A stretch of 64,000 nt of DNA from Arthrobacter sp. DNA4 (GTDB lineage: Bacteria; Actinomycetota; Actinomycetes; Actinomycetales; Micrococcaceae): NCBI RefSeq assembly GCF_024362385.1, contig NZ_CP101466.1, positions 1-64,000 on the forward strand. Reading direction: 5' to 3'. The notes beneath the pieces are model-generated. The model searched no databases, was not told where the DNA came from, and worked only from the letters and a program-made list of their open reading frames with translations. Made by a program: the position numbers and the translations under genes. Numbering within the stretch: the first letter of the stretch is position 1; each line of letters starts with the position of its first letter. Shown here piece by piece: positions 46,098-54,668 of this stretch.

Positions 46098-47870
46098 TCA
46101 GGAGCTTCTTTCGTTGCAGGGTGTGGTGGTGCGGGGCGGGGGCATGCGGCGGCTCCCGGTGGCTTCGATGGCCGCGGCGAGCCGGAGCAGGGCGGTATCG
46201 CTATAGGCTTTGCCGGCGATGGTGAGGCCCACCGGCATGGCGATGTCCGCCGCGATGCCCATGGGGACCGTGACCGTGGGTATGCCAAGGTGCCGGGGGA
46301 CCAGGTTCCCGTTGGCCACCCACACACCGTTGCGCCAGGCGGTGTCCGCCGAGGCGGGATTGGTGTCCGCGTCTGCCGGGGCAACATCGGCTGCCGCCGG
46401 GAACACCACGGCGTCCAGGCCCAGCTGGTCCATCCATTCCTCCAGGTCCACCCGGCGGGTTTCCTCCAAGCCTGCCAGGCCCCCGGGCAGGTGCGGAATG
46501 TCGGCCAGGACGGGCACTCCCTGCCCGCGGATCCAGCCGGGATAGTCGCTGATGTCGTCATCGAAGCCGTCGTAGCGGTCCGGAAGGGCGCCGTCCGGGG
46601 CCGGGAAGATGGCGGCACCGTCGACGTCGGCAAGGCGGTTCAGCTGCGGGTCGCCGTTGGCGTCCAGGAAGTCATTCCACGCCCAGGCCGACAGGTCCAC
46701 GATTTCCCGGCGCAGGTATTCCGGGGACACCAGCCCCCGGGTGGCGATGGTGGGCGCGCCGGGCCGGTCGCCTTCGTAGTTGGAGACCACGGGGAAGTCC
46801 ACCTCCACCACGTCGGCGCCTGCGGCTTCCAGGTCCCGGCGGGCCGCCTTCCACAGCTCCACGATGGACGCGCGGGTTTCAATCCGCTGCCCTGTGGGCC
46901 CGCCGATGCCTGGCGCTTCGGCAGTGCCGGCTTCCGGGTCCGCGTTGACGTACATGCGGGGCACGCCCAGTCGCTTTCCTGCGAGTACGCCTGCCGCCGC
47001 GGCGGCGTCCGTAACGGTGAGGTCAAGGTACGACGCCGGCCGGACGGTGGATGCCTTGGGCACCCGGATCCAGGGCTGGACACGCCAGAAGTCACCGCGT
47101 GGTTCGACGTCGTCCGCCACCACCACATCCAGGACCTCCAGCAGGTCGGTCATAGTGCGGGTATGCGGAACCACTACATCCATGGTGGGCACCAGGGGCC
47201 AGTTCCCGCGCACGGAGATGACGCCGCGGGAGGGCGTATAGGCGCAAAGGGCATTGTTCGACGCCGGCGCCCGGCCTGAGGACCAGGTCTCCTCCGCCAG
47301 TCCGAAGGCTGCGAAGCTGGCGGCCGTCGCCGTTCCGGACCCGTTGGATGAACCGGACGCGAAGGCCGCGGTGAGGAAGTCCGCGCTGTAGGGACTCTCG
47401 GCGCGGCCGTATACCCCGCGCTGCATACCTCCGTTGGCCATGGGCGGCATGTTGGTCAGTCCGATCAGGACGGCGCCCCCGGCCCGCAGCCGCTCGATGG
47501 TGAAGGCGTCGCGCTGCGCCACCAGGTCCTTGAAAGCGGGTGAACCGGCAGCCACGGTAAGGCCTTTGACCTGGTAGCTGTCCTTTGCGGTGTAGGGGAT
47601 GCCGTCCAGCGGGCCGAGAGTGTACCCGGCGGCACGGCGGCGGTCCGATTCCTGCGCCTCGGCGATGGCCTCCGGGTTCATCACGACGAGCGAGTTCAAA
47701 CGTATTCCTGATGAGTCATACTTCTCGATGCGCGCCAGGTAGAGGCGGACCAGGTCTTCACTGGTGACCACACCCGCGTCAAGGGCCGCCCGGAGCTGGC
47801 TGATGCCGGCCTCCACCACGTCGAAGGTCCCCGCAGCGGCCGGTGGACGAGTGGCCTGCGCCTGCTTCAT
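46098..47870 (-). CDS. Amidase signature family protein
   Basis: The 590-aa product is a Ser-cisSer-Lys hydrolase: Lys96 in YTAKDSYQV, cis-Ser about 174-175 in GSSNGSG, and the nucleophile probably Ser198 in ETWSSGRAPA. The long form (590 aa) is typical of actinobacterial amidases. It overlaps agmatine deiminase by 4 bases and so probably acts in the same pathway. Hydrolysis of N-carbamoylputrescine, the deiminase product, is a reasonable hypothesis, but the family's broad specificity leaves it open. Confidence 0.85.
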   Translation of the reverse strand: MKQAQATRPPAAAGTFDVVEAGISQLRAALDAGVVTSEDLVRLYLARIEKYDSSGIRLNSLVVMNPEAIAEAQESDRRRAAGYTLGPLDGIPYTAKDSYQVKGLTVAAGSPAFKDLVAQRDAFTIERLRAGGAVLIGLTNMPPMANGGMQRGVYGRAESPYSADFLTAAFASGSSNGSGTATAASFAAFGLAEETWSSGRAPASNNALCAYTPSRGVISVRGNWPLVPTMDVVVPHTRTMTDLLEVLDVVVADDVEPRGDFWRVQPWIRVPKASTVRPASYLDLTVTDAAAAAGVLAGKRLGVPRMYVNADPEAGTAEAPGIGGPTGQRIETRASIVELWKAARRDLEAAGADVVEVDFPVVSNYEGDRPGAPTIATRGLVSPEYLRREIVDLSAWAWNDFLDANGDPQLNRLADVDGAAIFPAPDGALPDRYDGFDDDISDYPGWIRGQGVPVLADIPHLPGGLAGLEETRRVDLEEWMDQLGLDAVVFPAAADVAPADADTNPASADTAWRNGVWVANGNLVPRHLGIPTVTVPMGIAADIAMPVGLTIAGKAYSDTALLRLAAAIEATGSRRMPPPRTTTPCNERSS

Positions 47871-48970
47871 GCTGCATCGCCTTTGCGCAGGGCCGGCTGC
47901 TGCTGGGTGATGCAGTGGATGCCGCCGCCGAAGGCGAAGATGTCCCGGGCATCCACCAGTTGCACGGTGCGTCCGGGGTAGGCGCGCGCCAGGATGCCGG
48001 CGGCGATGGTGTCGTTGGGATCGTTGAAGCCGCAGAGCACCACCACGTTGTTGGCCACGTAGTGGTTGATGTAGGACCAGTCCACCCAGCCCTCGTCATC
48101 CTTGAGCGTGGTGGGGGCCGGGACATCGATGATGCGCAGCGGCCGGCCCTGGGCGTCCAGTTGCCCGGCAAGGACTGCCTTCAGCTGCAGATAGACGGCA
48201 TGGTCCGGGTGGGCGGGGTCGTCCTGGCGGTGGAGCAGGATGGTTCCCGGGCCGGCAAAGGCGGCCACGATGTCTACGTGGCCGCGGGTGCCGAACTCGT
48301 CATAGTCCCTGGTGAGTCCGCGCGGAAGCCAGATGGCCTTGGTGGTGCCCAGGGCTGCATGGACTTCTGCCTCGACGGATTCTTTGGTGGCGCCGGGGTT
48401 GCGGCCGGGATCGAGCTGGACCGTTTCGGTCAGCAGTACCGTGCCTTCACCGTCCACATGGAATCCGCCGCCCTCGTTTACCAGGGAGCTTCGCCTGACT
48501 GGCACGTTGGTGCTGGCTGCCACGCTCCGGGCCACGTCCTGGTCCTTGGCCCAGGCAGCCCAATCCTGCGCGCCCCAGCCATTGAAGATCCAGTCGACCG
48601 CGGCAAGGGAGCCGTCCGCCGCATGAACGAAGGTGGGGCCGCTGTCCCGCAGCCAGGCGTCGTCCAGCGGAACGGCCAGGACGTCGATGCCCTGGCCGAG
48701 CCATTCCCGCGCGGCGGTGGCATCGCGCGGATCGGCGACGACCGTAACGGGCTCGTACCTTGCAATGGTCCGGGCCACCGTGGTCCAGGCGGCCCGCGCC
48801 CGGTCCAAGGTGGAGCTTCCCACCGGCCCGAAGGTCTCATTTGGCGGCGGGAAGGCCATCCAGGTCCGCTGGTGGGCTTCCCACTCGGCGGGCATGCGGG
48901 ACGCGGTACTGACGGCCGCATGGTCAGGGGCGGCGCTGCCACCGACTGCTGTCGTATAAATGAATGCCAT
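47867..48970 (-). CDS. aguA: Agmatine deiminase
   Basis: AguA hydrolyses agmatine to N-carbamoylputrescine and ammonia. The 367-aa product has the guanidino-modifying fold with RDSGPTFVH, NEGGGFHVDGEG, the catalytic His-bearing GTRGHVDIVAAF and the nucleophile Cys353 in GGGIHCITQQQP. The ATG at 48970 lies inside the TetR-type palindrome with a -10 7 bases upstream, so the mRNA may be leaderless. The conserved family start MPAEWEAHQRTW is at codon 26 (48895), which lacks a ribosome site. It is first in an overlap with the amidase gene. Confidence 0.9.
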   Translation of the reverse strand: MAFIYTTAVGGSAAPDHAAVSTASRMPAEWEAHQRTWMAFPPPNETFGPVGSSTLDRARAAWTTVARTIARYEPVTVVADPRDATAAREWLGQGIDVLAVPLDDAWLRDSGPTFVHAADGSLAAVDWIFNGWGAQDWAAWAKDQDVARSVAASTNVPVRRSSLVNEGGGFHVDGEGTVLLTETVQLDPGRNPGATKESVEAEVHAALGTTKAIWLPRGLTRDYDEFGTRGHVDIVAAFAGPGTILLHRQDDPAHPDHAVYLQLKAVLAGQLDAQGRPLRIIDVPAPTTLKDDEGWVDWSYINHYVANNVVVLCGFNDPNDTIAAGILARAYPGRTVQLVDARDIFAFGGGIHCITQQQPALRKGDAA

Positions 48971-49005
48971 TCATTTATTATGGAGACGGCGCCGTCCGCA
49001 CGCAA
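48956..49005 (-). promoter_or_regulatory. TetR operator 2 and promoter of aguA
   Basis: A perfect 23-base palindrome has arms ATAAATGAAT (48956-48965) and ATTCATTTAT (48969-48978) around GCC. It differs from operator 1 only at the outermost two pairs and the centre. On the minus strand, -10 CATAAT (48982-48977) and -35 TTGCGT (49005-49000), spacing 17, place the start site near 48970, at the ATG itself. Confidence 0.75.
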
Positions 49006-49012
49006 GGGTTTT

Positions 49013-49729
49013 TCAAACCTGGCGGGGATTGGTCCGGTCAACGGCCGCCAGGATGGCCCGTGCCAGCTGCTCCGGCTTGGTGAACTGCGGCCAGTGCCCG
49101 GTGGGCAGGTCGATGTACTCCACGTCATGGACCTTGGCCAGCTCGGCGACGAAGGGGTGCCCGGCCACGATCCATTCCCGGATCATGGCGGAAGGGAACT
49201 CGCAGGCGATCACGGTGGCGGGGACCTCGTAGCGGCGTTCGTCATGCAGTTGCTGCTTGCCATACGCCACGCCCCGGGGTTCCGGAGTGGCGCGGTCACG
49301 GAAGGCCTGGCGAAGCCCGTCATCGAGATCCACCAGGTCGGCGTCGTCGAAATTCCCCCACGGCGGCAATGGCACCTCGTCTCCAACGGCCGGCAACTGG
49401 TCATTGATGACGCCCCCATCACCGAGTGGTCCACTGTCCACGTACACGGCGCGCGCCACCTTGTCCGGCCGCGCATCCACCACGCCGTGGATGATGGCAC
49501 CGCCGCCGGAATGGCCCACCAGGACCACCTTGCCGGGGAAGCCGTCCAGGACCTCCACCACCGCGTCGATGTGGTCCTGCAGATTGATGCCCGCCCTGGC
49601 GGCGTCCACGGATTCCTTCCCCGGGAGGGTGAGGGGGTGGGGGCGGTGCCCTGCCGCCTCCAGGAGAGGGGTCACCTCCTCCCAGGATGAGGCGTCCAAC
49701 CAGAAACCGGGAACCAGGATGATGTCCAT
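49013..49729 (-). CDS. Alpha/beta hydrolase
   Basis: The 238-aa product has the alpha/beta hydrolase fold with the nucleophile elbow GHSGGGA, the N-terminal VPGFWLDASSW and a C-terminal GHWPQFT with the catalytic His. It resembles actinobacterial salicylate-methylesterase- or lactonase-like proteins; the substrate is unknown. It sits between rsgA and aguA on the same strand. Confidence 0.85.
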   Translation of the reverse strand: MDIILVPGFWLDASSWEEVTPLLEAAGHRPHPLTLPGKESVDAARAGINLQDHIDAVVEVLDGFPGKVVLVGHSGGGAIIHGVVDARPDKVARAVYVDSGPLGDGGVINDQLPAVGDEVPLPPWGNFDDADLVDLDDGLRQAFRDRATPEPRGVAYGKQQLHDERRYEVPATVIACEFPSAMIREWIVAGHPFVAELAKVHDVEYIDLPTGHWPQFTKPEQLARAILAAVDRTNPRQV

Positions 49730-49773
49730 GACCGAACCCTACTCCCCGCCCCCACGCGGGAATACGGTCTCTC

Positions 49774-50934
49774 CTACCGCTTCCGCTTACGGTCCTTCCC
49801 CGCGGTCCGGCCTTGGCGTTCGGAGGCCTCGCGTTCCGCCCAGCGCTGCGATTTTCCGGCGGACACCACCTTCTGGTGCCACTCCCGGTGGTAGGCGCGC
49901 TGGGCGGCGACGTCGGAGCGGCGTGCCAGCGAGGCCAGTTCGCGCTGCATCTTCAGGTAGGAGTTCCAGCGCCGTTCCTCCAAAACGCCGCCGTCAATCG
50001 CTTCCCGCACCGCGCAGCCGGGCTCACCGCCGTGGCCGCAGTCCGCGAAGCGGCAGCCGGCGGCCAGTTCCTCCACATCGCCGAACATCCCGCCCAGGCC
50101 TTCGCCGGCGTCGAACAAACCGAAACCCCGCACACCGGGCGTGTCCATCAACACCGTGCCGTTGGACAGCGGCACCAGCTCGCGGGCGGTGGTGGTGTGC
50201 TTGCCCTTGAAATCCCCGGACCGTACCTCCCCGGTCTGCTGGACCTCGCGGCCCACCAGCGCATTGATCAAGGTGGACTTGCCCGCGCCGGACGGACCCA
50301 GGAGCACGATGGTGCCGCCGGGCTGGATGCGGGACATCAGCTCGTCGATCCCGTCGCCGTTTTCAGCGGACGTGGTGACCACCTCCACGCCTGCCGCCTG
50401 CAGGATGACCTTCCCGACGACGTCGTCCGCCACATCAGCCAGGTCCGCCTTGGTGACAATCACCAGCGGGGTGGCCCCGGAGTCCCAGGCGGCAACGAGG
50501 GTGCGTTCCAGCCGGTTGTGCGTGAGCGGCCGGTCCACGGGCACCACCACCCCCACGGTGTCCATGTTCGCGGCCAGGACCTGTTCCTCGGAGGAATCCT
50601 CGAACGCGCGTTTGCGGCTGAGCTCCGAGCGGCGGGGAAGCACTGCCAGGATCTGGCGGTCACCGCCCCGGTTGGGGCCGATCCAAACCCAGTCGCCGGT
50701 GACGGCGGGCTCCCCGGACAGCGGATACGGCAGGTGGAGCAGGCCGTCCTCGACCGCGACCAGCAGCAGGGTGCGGTCCACGCGGACCACCCGTCCGCGT
50801 TCCGTGGCGCCGGGGCAGGGGTACTGGTCGAAATGGCGGGCGACGGCGTGGATGTAGCCGTAAGCGCAGGGGCCGCCGGTTGGTTGGGTGGTACTTGGGG
50901 TGTTGTCCAGGGGGTTGCCTGAAGAATTGTGCAC
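49774..50934 (-). CDS. rsgA: Ribosome small-subunit-dependent GTPase A (RsgA)
   Basis: RsgA is a late 30S assembly factor. The 386-aa product has an N-terminal OB-fold and a circularly permuted GTPase with G4 TKAD, G5 SAEN, G1 GPSGAGKST, G2 near HTTTAR and G3 DTPGVRGFG. The zinc motif CRFADCGHGGEPGC follows, then a basic C-terminal tail. GTG 50934 has AAGGAAA upstream; the longer frame reads the upstream spacer. Confidence 0.94.
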   Translation of the reverse strand: MHNSSGNPLDNTPSTTQPTGGPCAYGYIHAVARHFDQYPCPGATERGRVVRVDRTLLLVAVEDGLLHLPYPLSGEPAVTGDWVWIGPNRGGDRQILAVLPRRSELSRKRAFEDSSEEQVLAANMDTVGVVVPVDRPLTHNRLERTLVAAWDSGATPLVIVTKADLADVADDVVGKVILQAAGVEVVTTSAENGDGIDELMSRIQPGGTIVLLGPSGAGKSTLINALVGREVQQTGEVRSGDFKGKHTTTARELVPLSNGTVLMDTPGVRGFGLFDAGEGLGGMFGDVEELAAGCRFADCGHGGEPGCAVREAIDGGVLEERRWNSYLKMQRELASLARRSDVAAQRAYHREWHQKVVSAGKSQRWAEREASERQGRTAGKDRKRKR

Positions 50935-51184
50935 TGTGGTTTCCTTGCGGGGTCCCCGGTGCAACAGCGCCGCTGCTGGCAACTGCCGACAGGTCAGGCG
51001 GGTGCAGCCGGGAGGATGGATGATGTGATGGGTGCGGAGCGCTCTGGGCGCGCGGCAACTGCAGTCATCAAAACCACCTCCATTCCCTCGCGGGTTCACC
51101 GTCCTCCTGCCGGGGACGGCAGGGTCTGAACGGGTCCCACTTTAGCGCCCGCCGCCGTCGGGGACCAGGCCTAACGGCTGTCTC

Positions 51185-51724
51185 CTAAAGACGGCCTGCG
51201 GGGCGCCCGCGCTCGCGGTAACGCATCACGGCATCGGCGTTGCCGCACCGGGCGGAGCAGTAGGCACGGCGTCCGCCACGGCTGGTGTCGGCGTAAACCT
51301 TCGGGCAGCCATCCCTGGCGCAGGTACCCAGCCGGCCTCCCGCTGCCTCCGTGACGAAGAGGGCCAATCCACCTGCGGTGAGGGCGCGCACGCGCTCAAC
51401 GAGGCTGTCGCTGGTTTCAGCAAAGTGAAGGTGTGGGCCCAGTCCGTCGTGGACCGTCAGGAACACACGCTTGACCCCCTGTTCGAGCAACGAGTTCACC
51501 GCGGCACAGCGGTCCCCCTCGCTGTCCGACTCAAAGACAGCGCGCAGGCGTACTGTCCACTCCTGCAGGAGCGCTTCCTCCTTCGCGCCCACCTGCGGAT
51601 TGTGGAAAAGGTGGTCCGCCAAAAGGTCCTCCAGAGCACCTTCGTCCCAGCCTCCGCCGCCCAGCATGTTGACCAGTGCTTCCGCCACCCGGACGCCAGA
51701 CATATTGTCATGGTTGAACTGCAT
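51185..51724 (-). CDS. CGNR zinc finger (ABATE domain) protein
   Basis: The 179-aa product has an N-terminal ABATE-type helical domain and a C-terminal CGNR zinc finger with CARDGCPKVYADTSRGGRRAYCSARCGNAD (the key residues are C-x4-C and C-x3-C, with the CGN signature). CGNR proteins are often transcription regulators. It is divergent from the MFS gene by 88 bases and probably controls it. ATG 51724 is the chosen start; the open frame upstream continues across the MFS gene and is not real. Confidence 0.88.
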   Translation of the reverse strand: MQFNHDNMSGVRVAEALVNMLGGGGWDEGALEDLLADHLFHNPQVGAKEEALLQEWTVRLRAVFESDSEGDRCAAVNSLLEQGVKRVFLTVHDGLGPHLHFAETSDSLVERVRALTAGGLALFVTEAAGGRLGTCARDGCPKVYADTSRGGRRAYCSARCGNADAVMRYRERGRPAGRL

Positions 51725-51812
51725 AAACCCATGACACCACACTGGGCATGACGGCGGGCTGCCCCAGAGGGTCCTGCCACACCCCACGTTTTCCTGACCA
51801 GGAGCCAGATCC

Positions 51813-53078
51813 TTGACCACCTCCTCCGAAACCACTCGGTCCCTGCAGTCCCGCATGCGCAGGACGCTGGTGTCCGCCCAAATCTTTTCCGGGCTGGGCA
51901 ACGGCTCCACGCTGGCCTTGGGTTCTATCCTGGCCGTGGATTTGTCAGGCTCCGAGGCCTGGGCAGGCTCAGTCAACACGTTCCTGACGCTGGGAACGGC
52001 AGTGACAGCCATACCGCTGGCGCAACTGGCGCTCTCCCGCGGCCGCCGTTTTGCCCTTGCTTCAGGGCTTGTCGCTGCGATTGCCGGTACCGCCCTGATG
52101 GTGGGCGCCGTGATCACGGGGCTCTTCCTCCTGCTGCTCGCCGGTGCCTTCCTGGTAGGCGTGGCTTCGGCAGTGAACCTCCAGGCCCGCTTCGCGGTGA
52201 CGGACCTGGCCGAACCCGCGCACCGCGGACGTGACCTTTCCCTGGTGGTGTGGGCCATCACCGTCGGGGCAGTAGCCGGACCCAACATGGTAGGTCCCGG
52301 CGCGGTGCTGGCCGGTTGGCTGGGCATTCCTGCCGCAGCAGGGCCGTTCCTCATCTCGGCGGCCGGCATGGTCATCGGTGCTTCGATTGTGTGGCTCTTC
52401 CTCCGGCCCGACCCGCTGCTGACCCGCCGCACCATGGATGGTGCTGATTCCGGTGACAGTGTCCGGCGCCGGGGCGCCCTGCAGGCCGGATGGCGCATCG
52501 TGCGGGAGAACCGCACCACCCGCGGGGCGGTGGTGGCCGTGGTGGCCGCGCACGCTGTGATGGTGGCGGTGATGTCGATGACCCCGCTGCACATGCAGCA
52601 CCAGGCCGGAGCGGCCGCGGGCCACCCGGACACCATCGCGCTGATCGGGCTGACCATCTCCCTGCACATCGCGGGGATGTACGCCCTGTCGCCGCTGGTG
52701 GGGTGGCTCACGGACAGGATGGGGCCAGCCCGGATGGTGCTGGCGGGTCTGGCAACCCTTACGGCCGCACTGGCACTCACGGGATTGGCACCGGAGTATC
52801 CAGCGGCCGTGACCATCGGGCTGGTCATGCTGGGCCTGGGCTGGTCCGCCACCACCGTGGCCGGATCCACGCTGCTCGTCGCTGCCTTGGCACCCTCCCA
52901 GCGGATCCCCGCCCAGGGTTTTTCGGACGCCGCCATGTCTCTCGCGGCAGCGCTGGGCAGCGCGGCCGCAGGGCCGGTCATGGGCATGACCGGGTATTCG
53001 GGAATCAGCGCCGCCGCAGCCGTCCTGGTGGCAGCGGGCGCGGTTGCCCTGCTGCGGCTTCCGGAACTGGGCCGCTGA
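51813..53078 (+). CDS. MFS transporter, drug-efflux type
   Basis: The 421-aa product has 12 predicted membrane helices. The motif A region is partly degraded (LALSRGRRFALASG), and the C-terminal half has GWLTDRMGPARMVLAG, a second motif A. Substrates are probably small toxic or organic molecules, as inferred from the family and the adjacent CGNR gene. TTG 51813 has CAGGAG upstream; ATG 51855 is an alternative. Confidence 0.85.
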   Translation: MTTSSETTRSLQSRMRRTLVSAQIFSGLGNGSTLALGSILAVDLSGSEAWAGSVNTFLTLGTAVTAIPLAQLALSRGRRFALASGLVAAIAGTALMVGAVITGLFLLLLAGAFLVGVASAVNLQARFAVTDLAEPAHRGRDLSLVVWAITVGAVAGPNMVGPGAVLAGWLGIPAAAGPFLISAAGMVIGASIVWLFLRPDPLLTRRTMDGADSGDSVRRRGALQAGWRIVRENRTTRGAVVAVVAAHAVMVAVMSMTPLHMQHQAGAAAGHPDTIALIGLTISLHIAGMYALSPLVGWLTDRMGPARMVLAGLATLTAALALTGLAPEYPAAVTIGLVMLGLGWSATTVAGSTLLVAALAPSQRIPAQGFSDAAMSLAAALGSAAAGPVMGMTGYSGISAAAAVLVAAGAVALLRLPELGR

Positions 53079-53096
53079 CTTCCGGAACGGCCGTCC

Positions 53097-53333
53097 CTAC
53101 CGCCGCAGCTCCAGCGCATGCTTCTGGCGGGCGCTGATGGACGAGACGTGGCCGCAGTTGGTGCAGGTGATCCGGTATTTCCGGGACACGGTAAGCACCG
53201 GGATGAAGAACAGCGTGAACCTGGTGGCCTGCTCCTCAAGGAGGTGGTGGATGAAGGCGCCGCAGTGCGGGCAGGTAGCGGTCCGTCCCGGCAGGGCCTT
53301 GTGCACGGTCTTGAACCCAAAGAGAAGAAGCAT
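53097..53333 (-). CDS. Zinc-ribbon domain protein
   Basis: The 78-aa product has a CPHCGAFIHHLLEEQ and CTNCGHVSSIS pair (C-x2-C twice) forming a zinc ribbon, around a hydrophobic segment (RFTLFFIPVLTVS) that suggests membrane association. It is convergent with the MFS gene. Function is unknown. The longer frame upstream overlaps the diguanylate cyclase start region and is not supported. Confidence 0.75.
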   Translation of the reverse strand: MLLLFGFKTVHKALPGRTATCPHCGAFIHHLLEEQATRFTLFFIPVLTVSRKYRITCTNCGHVSSISARQKHALELRR

Positions 53334-53480
53334 GGCGGCCTTTCGTGGTCCGGTGGCTAAGCACCACCCTAGGCGAGTTTCGAAGGTCGCGATCAGGGGT
53401 ACGGAAGCTTCTGCAGTGTCTGTGTGAAATGCAATACTTGCGTGAGCAGCAATCGCCGCGTTTGGGGGGACTTCTGGCAC

Positions 53481-54632
53481 ATGGTTCTGGATACGGCAAC
53501 CCTGCGCATCGCTTTTGGCCTGATGGCCCTGGTGCTGGTGGTTCTGTTCTACTTTTCCGCCTACCGGGTGACGCGCTCGCCGTACAGCGCCTGGTGGTGC
53601 GGCGCCCTGCTGTTCTTCCTGTCGGGATCGGCCTGTTTCCTCCTCGATGGCACGCCCCACCAGTGGTGGGCCAACCCGGTGGGGAACACCTTGCTGGTCC
53701 ACGGCGGGGTCGCGGTGTGGGCGGGGGCACGTTCGCTGCGGACCGTGCGGCCGCCCAAGTGGGCCTTCACGGGTATTCCGCTGATCACCCTGGTGGCCTC
53801 CCTGCTTGACCATCCCGCTACGAACACCTGGTCCGGCGGTCCCGTCTTCCTGGCCGCGATGAGCTTGACCGTTGGCCTGGCGTCCCGTGAACTGTGGCGC
53901 CTTGAGCCGGGGTATTCACGGGTGCGCATCCCCATGGCGGTGGCTGCGGGCGGACTTTCCGTTTATTATTTCTTCCGCTGGCTGGCATTCCTGGCGGAGG
54001 GCCAGGATGGCCCCGTGTTCGTTAATGTCTTTGGATCGGCCATCACCACGCTGGTCACCATGGTGTTGCTGGTGGTGGTTTCCTTCAGCATGGCGGCGTT
54101 GAGCAGTGAACAGCAGACACGTGCCCTGCGCGTGGTGGCCACCCGGGACGACCTCACGGGGCTTTTAAACCGCAAGGCCTTCATGGACCTTGCTGCAGAA
54201 CAGCTTGCCGACCGCAGCATCACGGGCGGCTCGGGAGCCCTGCTCCTTGCCGACCTGGATCACTTCAAAGCGGTCAACGATACGTACGGCCATGCCGCCG
54301 GGGACCTGGCGCTTCAGGCCTTCGCCGACGCCTGCGTGGCAACTGTCCGCTCCACTGACCTGATCGGGCGGTATGGCGGGGAGGAGTTCGTCATCCTGGT
54401 TCCGGGGGCAAGCGCGGAACGGGCAGAGACGATCGCGGAGGAAATCAGCAGGCGCCTGGCCGTCGCGAAAGCACCGGATGGCATGGAGATGCCCACCGCG
54501 AGTTACGGGATTTCCACGTACGACGACGGAACCTACGATGCGGATGACCTGGTCGCCTCGGCGGACGCGGCTTTATACAGGGCCAAGTCCCAGGGCAGGA
54601 ACCGCGCCGCCCGCAGCGATCGGCTGCACTAG
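53481..54632 (+). CDS. Diguanylate cyclase (GGDEF domain) with membrane sensor
   Basis: The 383-aa product has about six N-terminal membrane helices (MVLDTATLRIAFGLMALVLV at the start) and a C-terminal GGDEF domain (about 225-375). GGEEF is intact at 299-303, as is the upstream DLDHFKAVNDTYGHAAGD. It probably makes cyclic di-GMP. No RxxD inhibitory site was identified with certainty. ATG 53481 is favoured over 53424, which lies in the promoter area. Confidence 0.85.
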   Translation: MVLDTATLRIAFGLMALVLVVLFYFSAYRVTRSPYSAWWCGALLFFLSGSACFLLDGTPHQWWANPVGNTLLVHGGVAVWAGARSLRTVRPPKWAFTGIPLITLVASLLDHPATNTWSGGPVFLAAMSLTVGLASRELWRLEPGYSRVRIPMAVAAGGLSVYYFFRWLAFLAEGQDGPVFVNVFGSAITTLVTMVLLVVVSFSMAALSSEQQTRALRVVATRDDLTGLLNRKAFMDLAAEQLADRSITGGSGALLLADLDHFKAVNDTYGHAAGDLALQAFADACVATVRSTDLIGRYGGEEFVILVPGASAERAETIAEEISRRLAVAKAPDGMEMPTASYGISTYDDGTYDADDLVASADAALYRAKSQGRNRAARSDRLH

Positions 54633-54668
54633 CCCTGCTGCTTCGGCGGCGCGGTTCCGGACACCGGC

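Noticed and set aside
45207..47279. 690-codon plus-strand open frame opposite alditol oxidase and amidase
   Set aside because: It overlaps two well-supported genes and has no domain signature.
51185..53320. 711-codon open frame running from the CGNR gene across the MFS gene
   Set aside because: Only the last 179 codons look like a protein family; the rest is antisense to MFS and low complexity.
53352..53372. TAAGCA-containing hairpin before the zinc-ribbon gene, resembling a MarR half-site
   Set aside because: Only 7 bases match and the second half is missing; probably coincidental.
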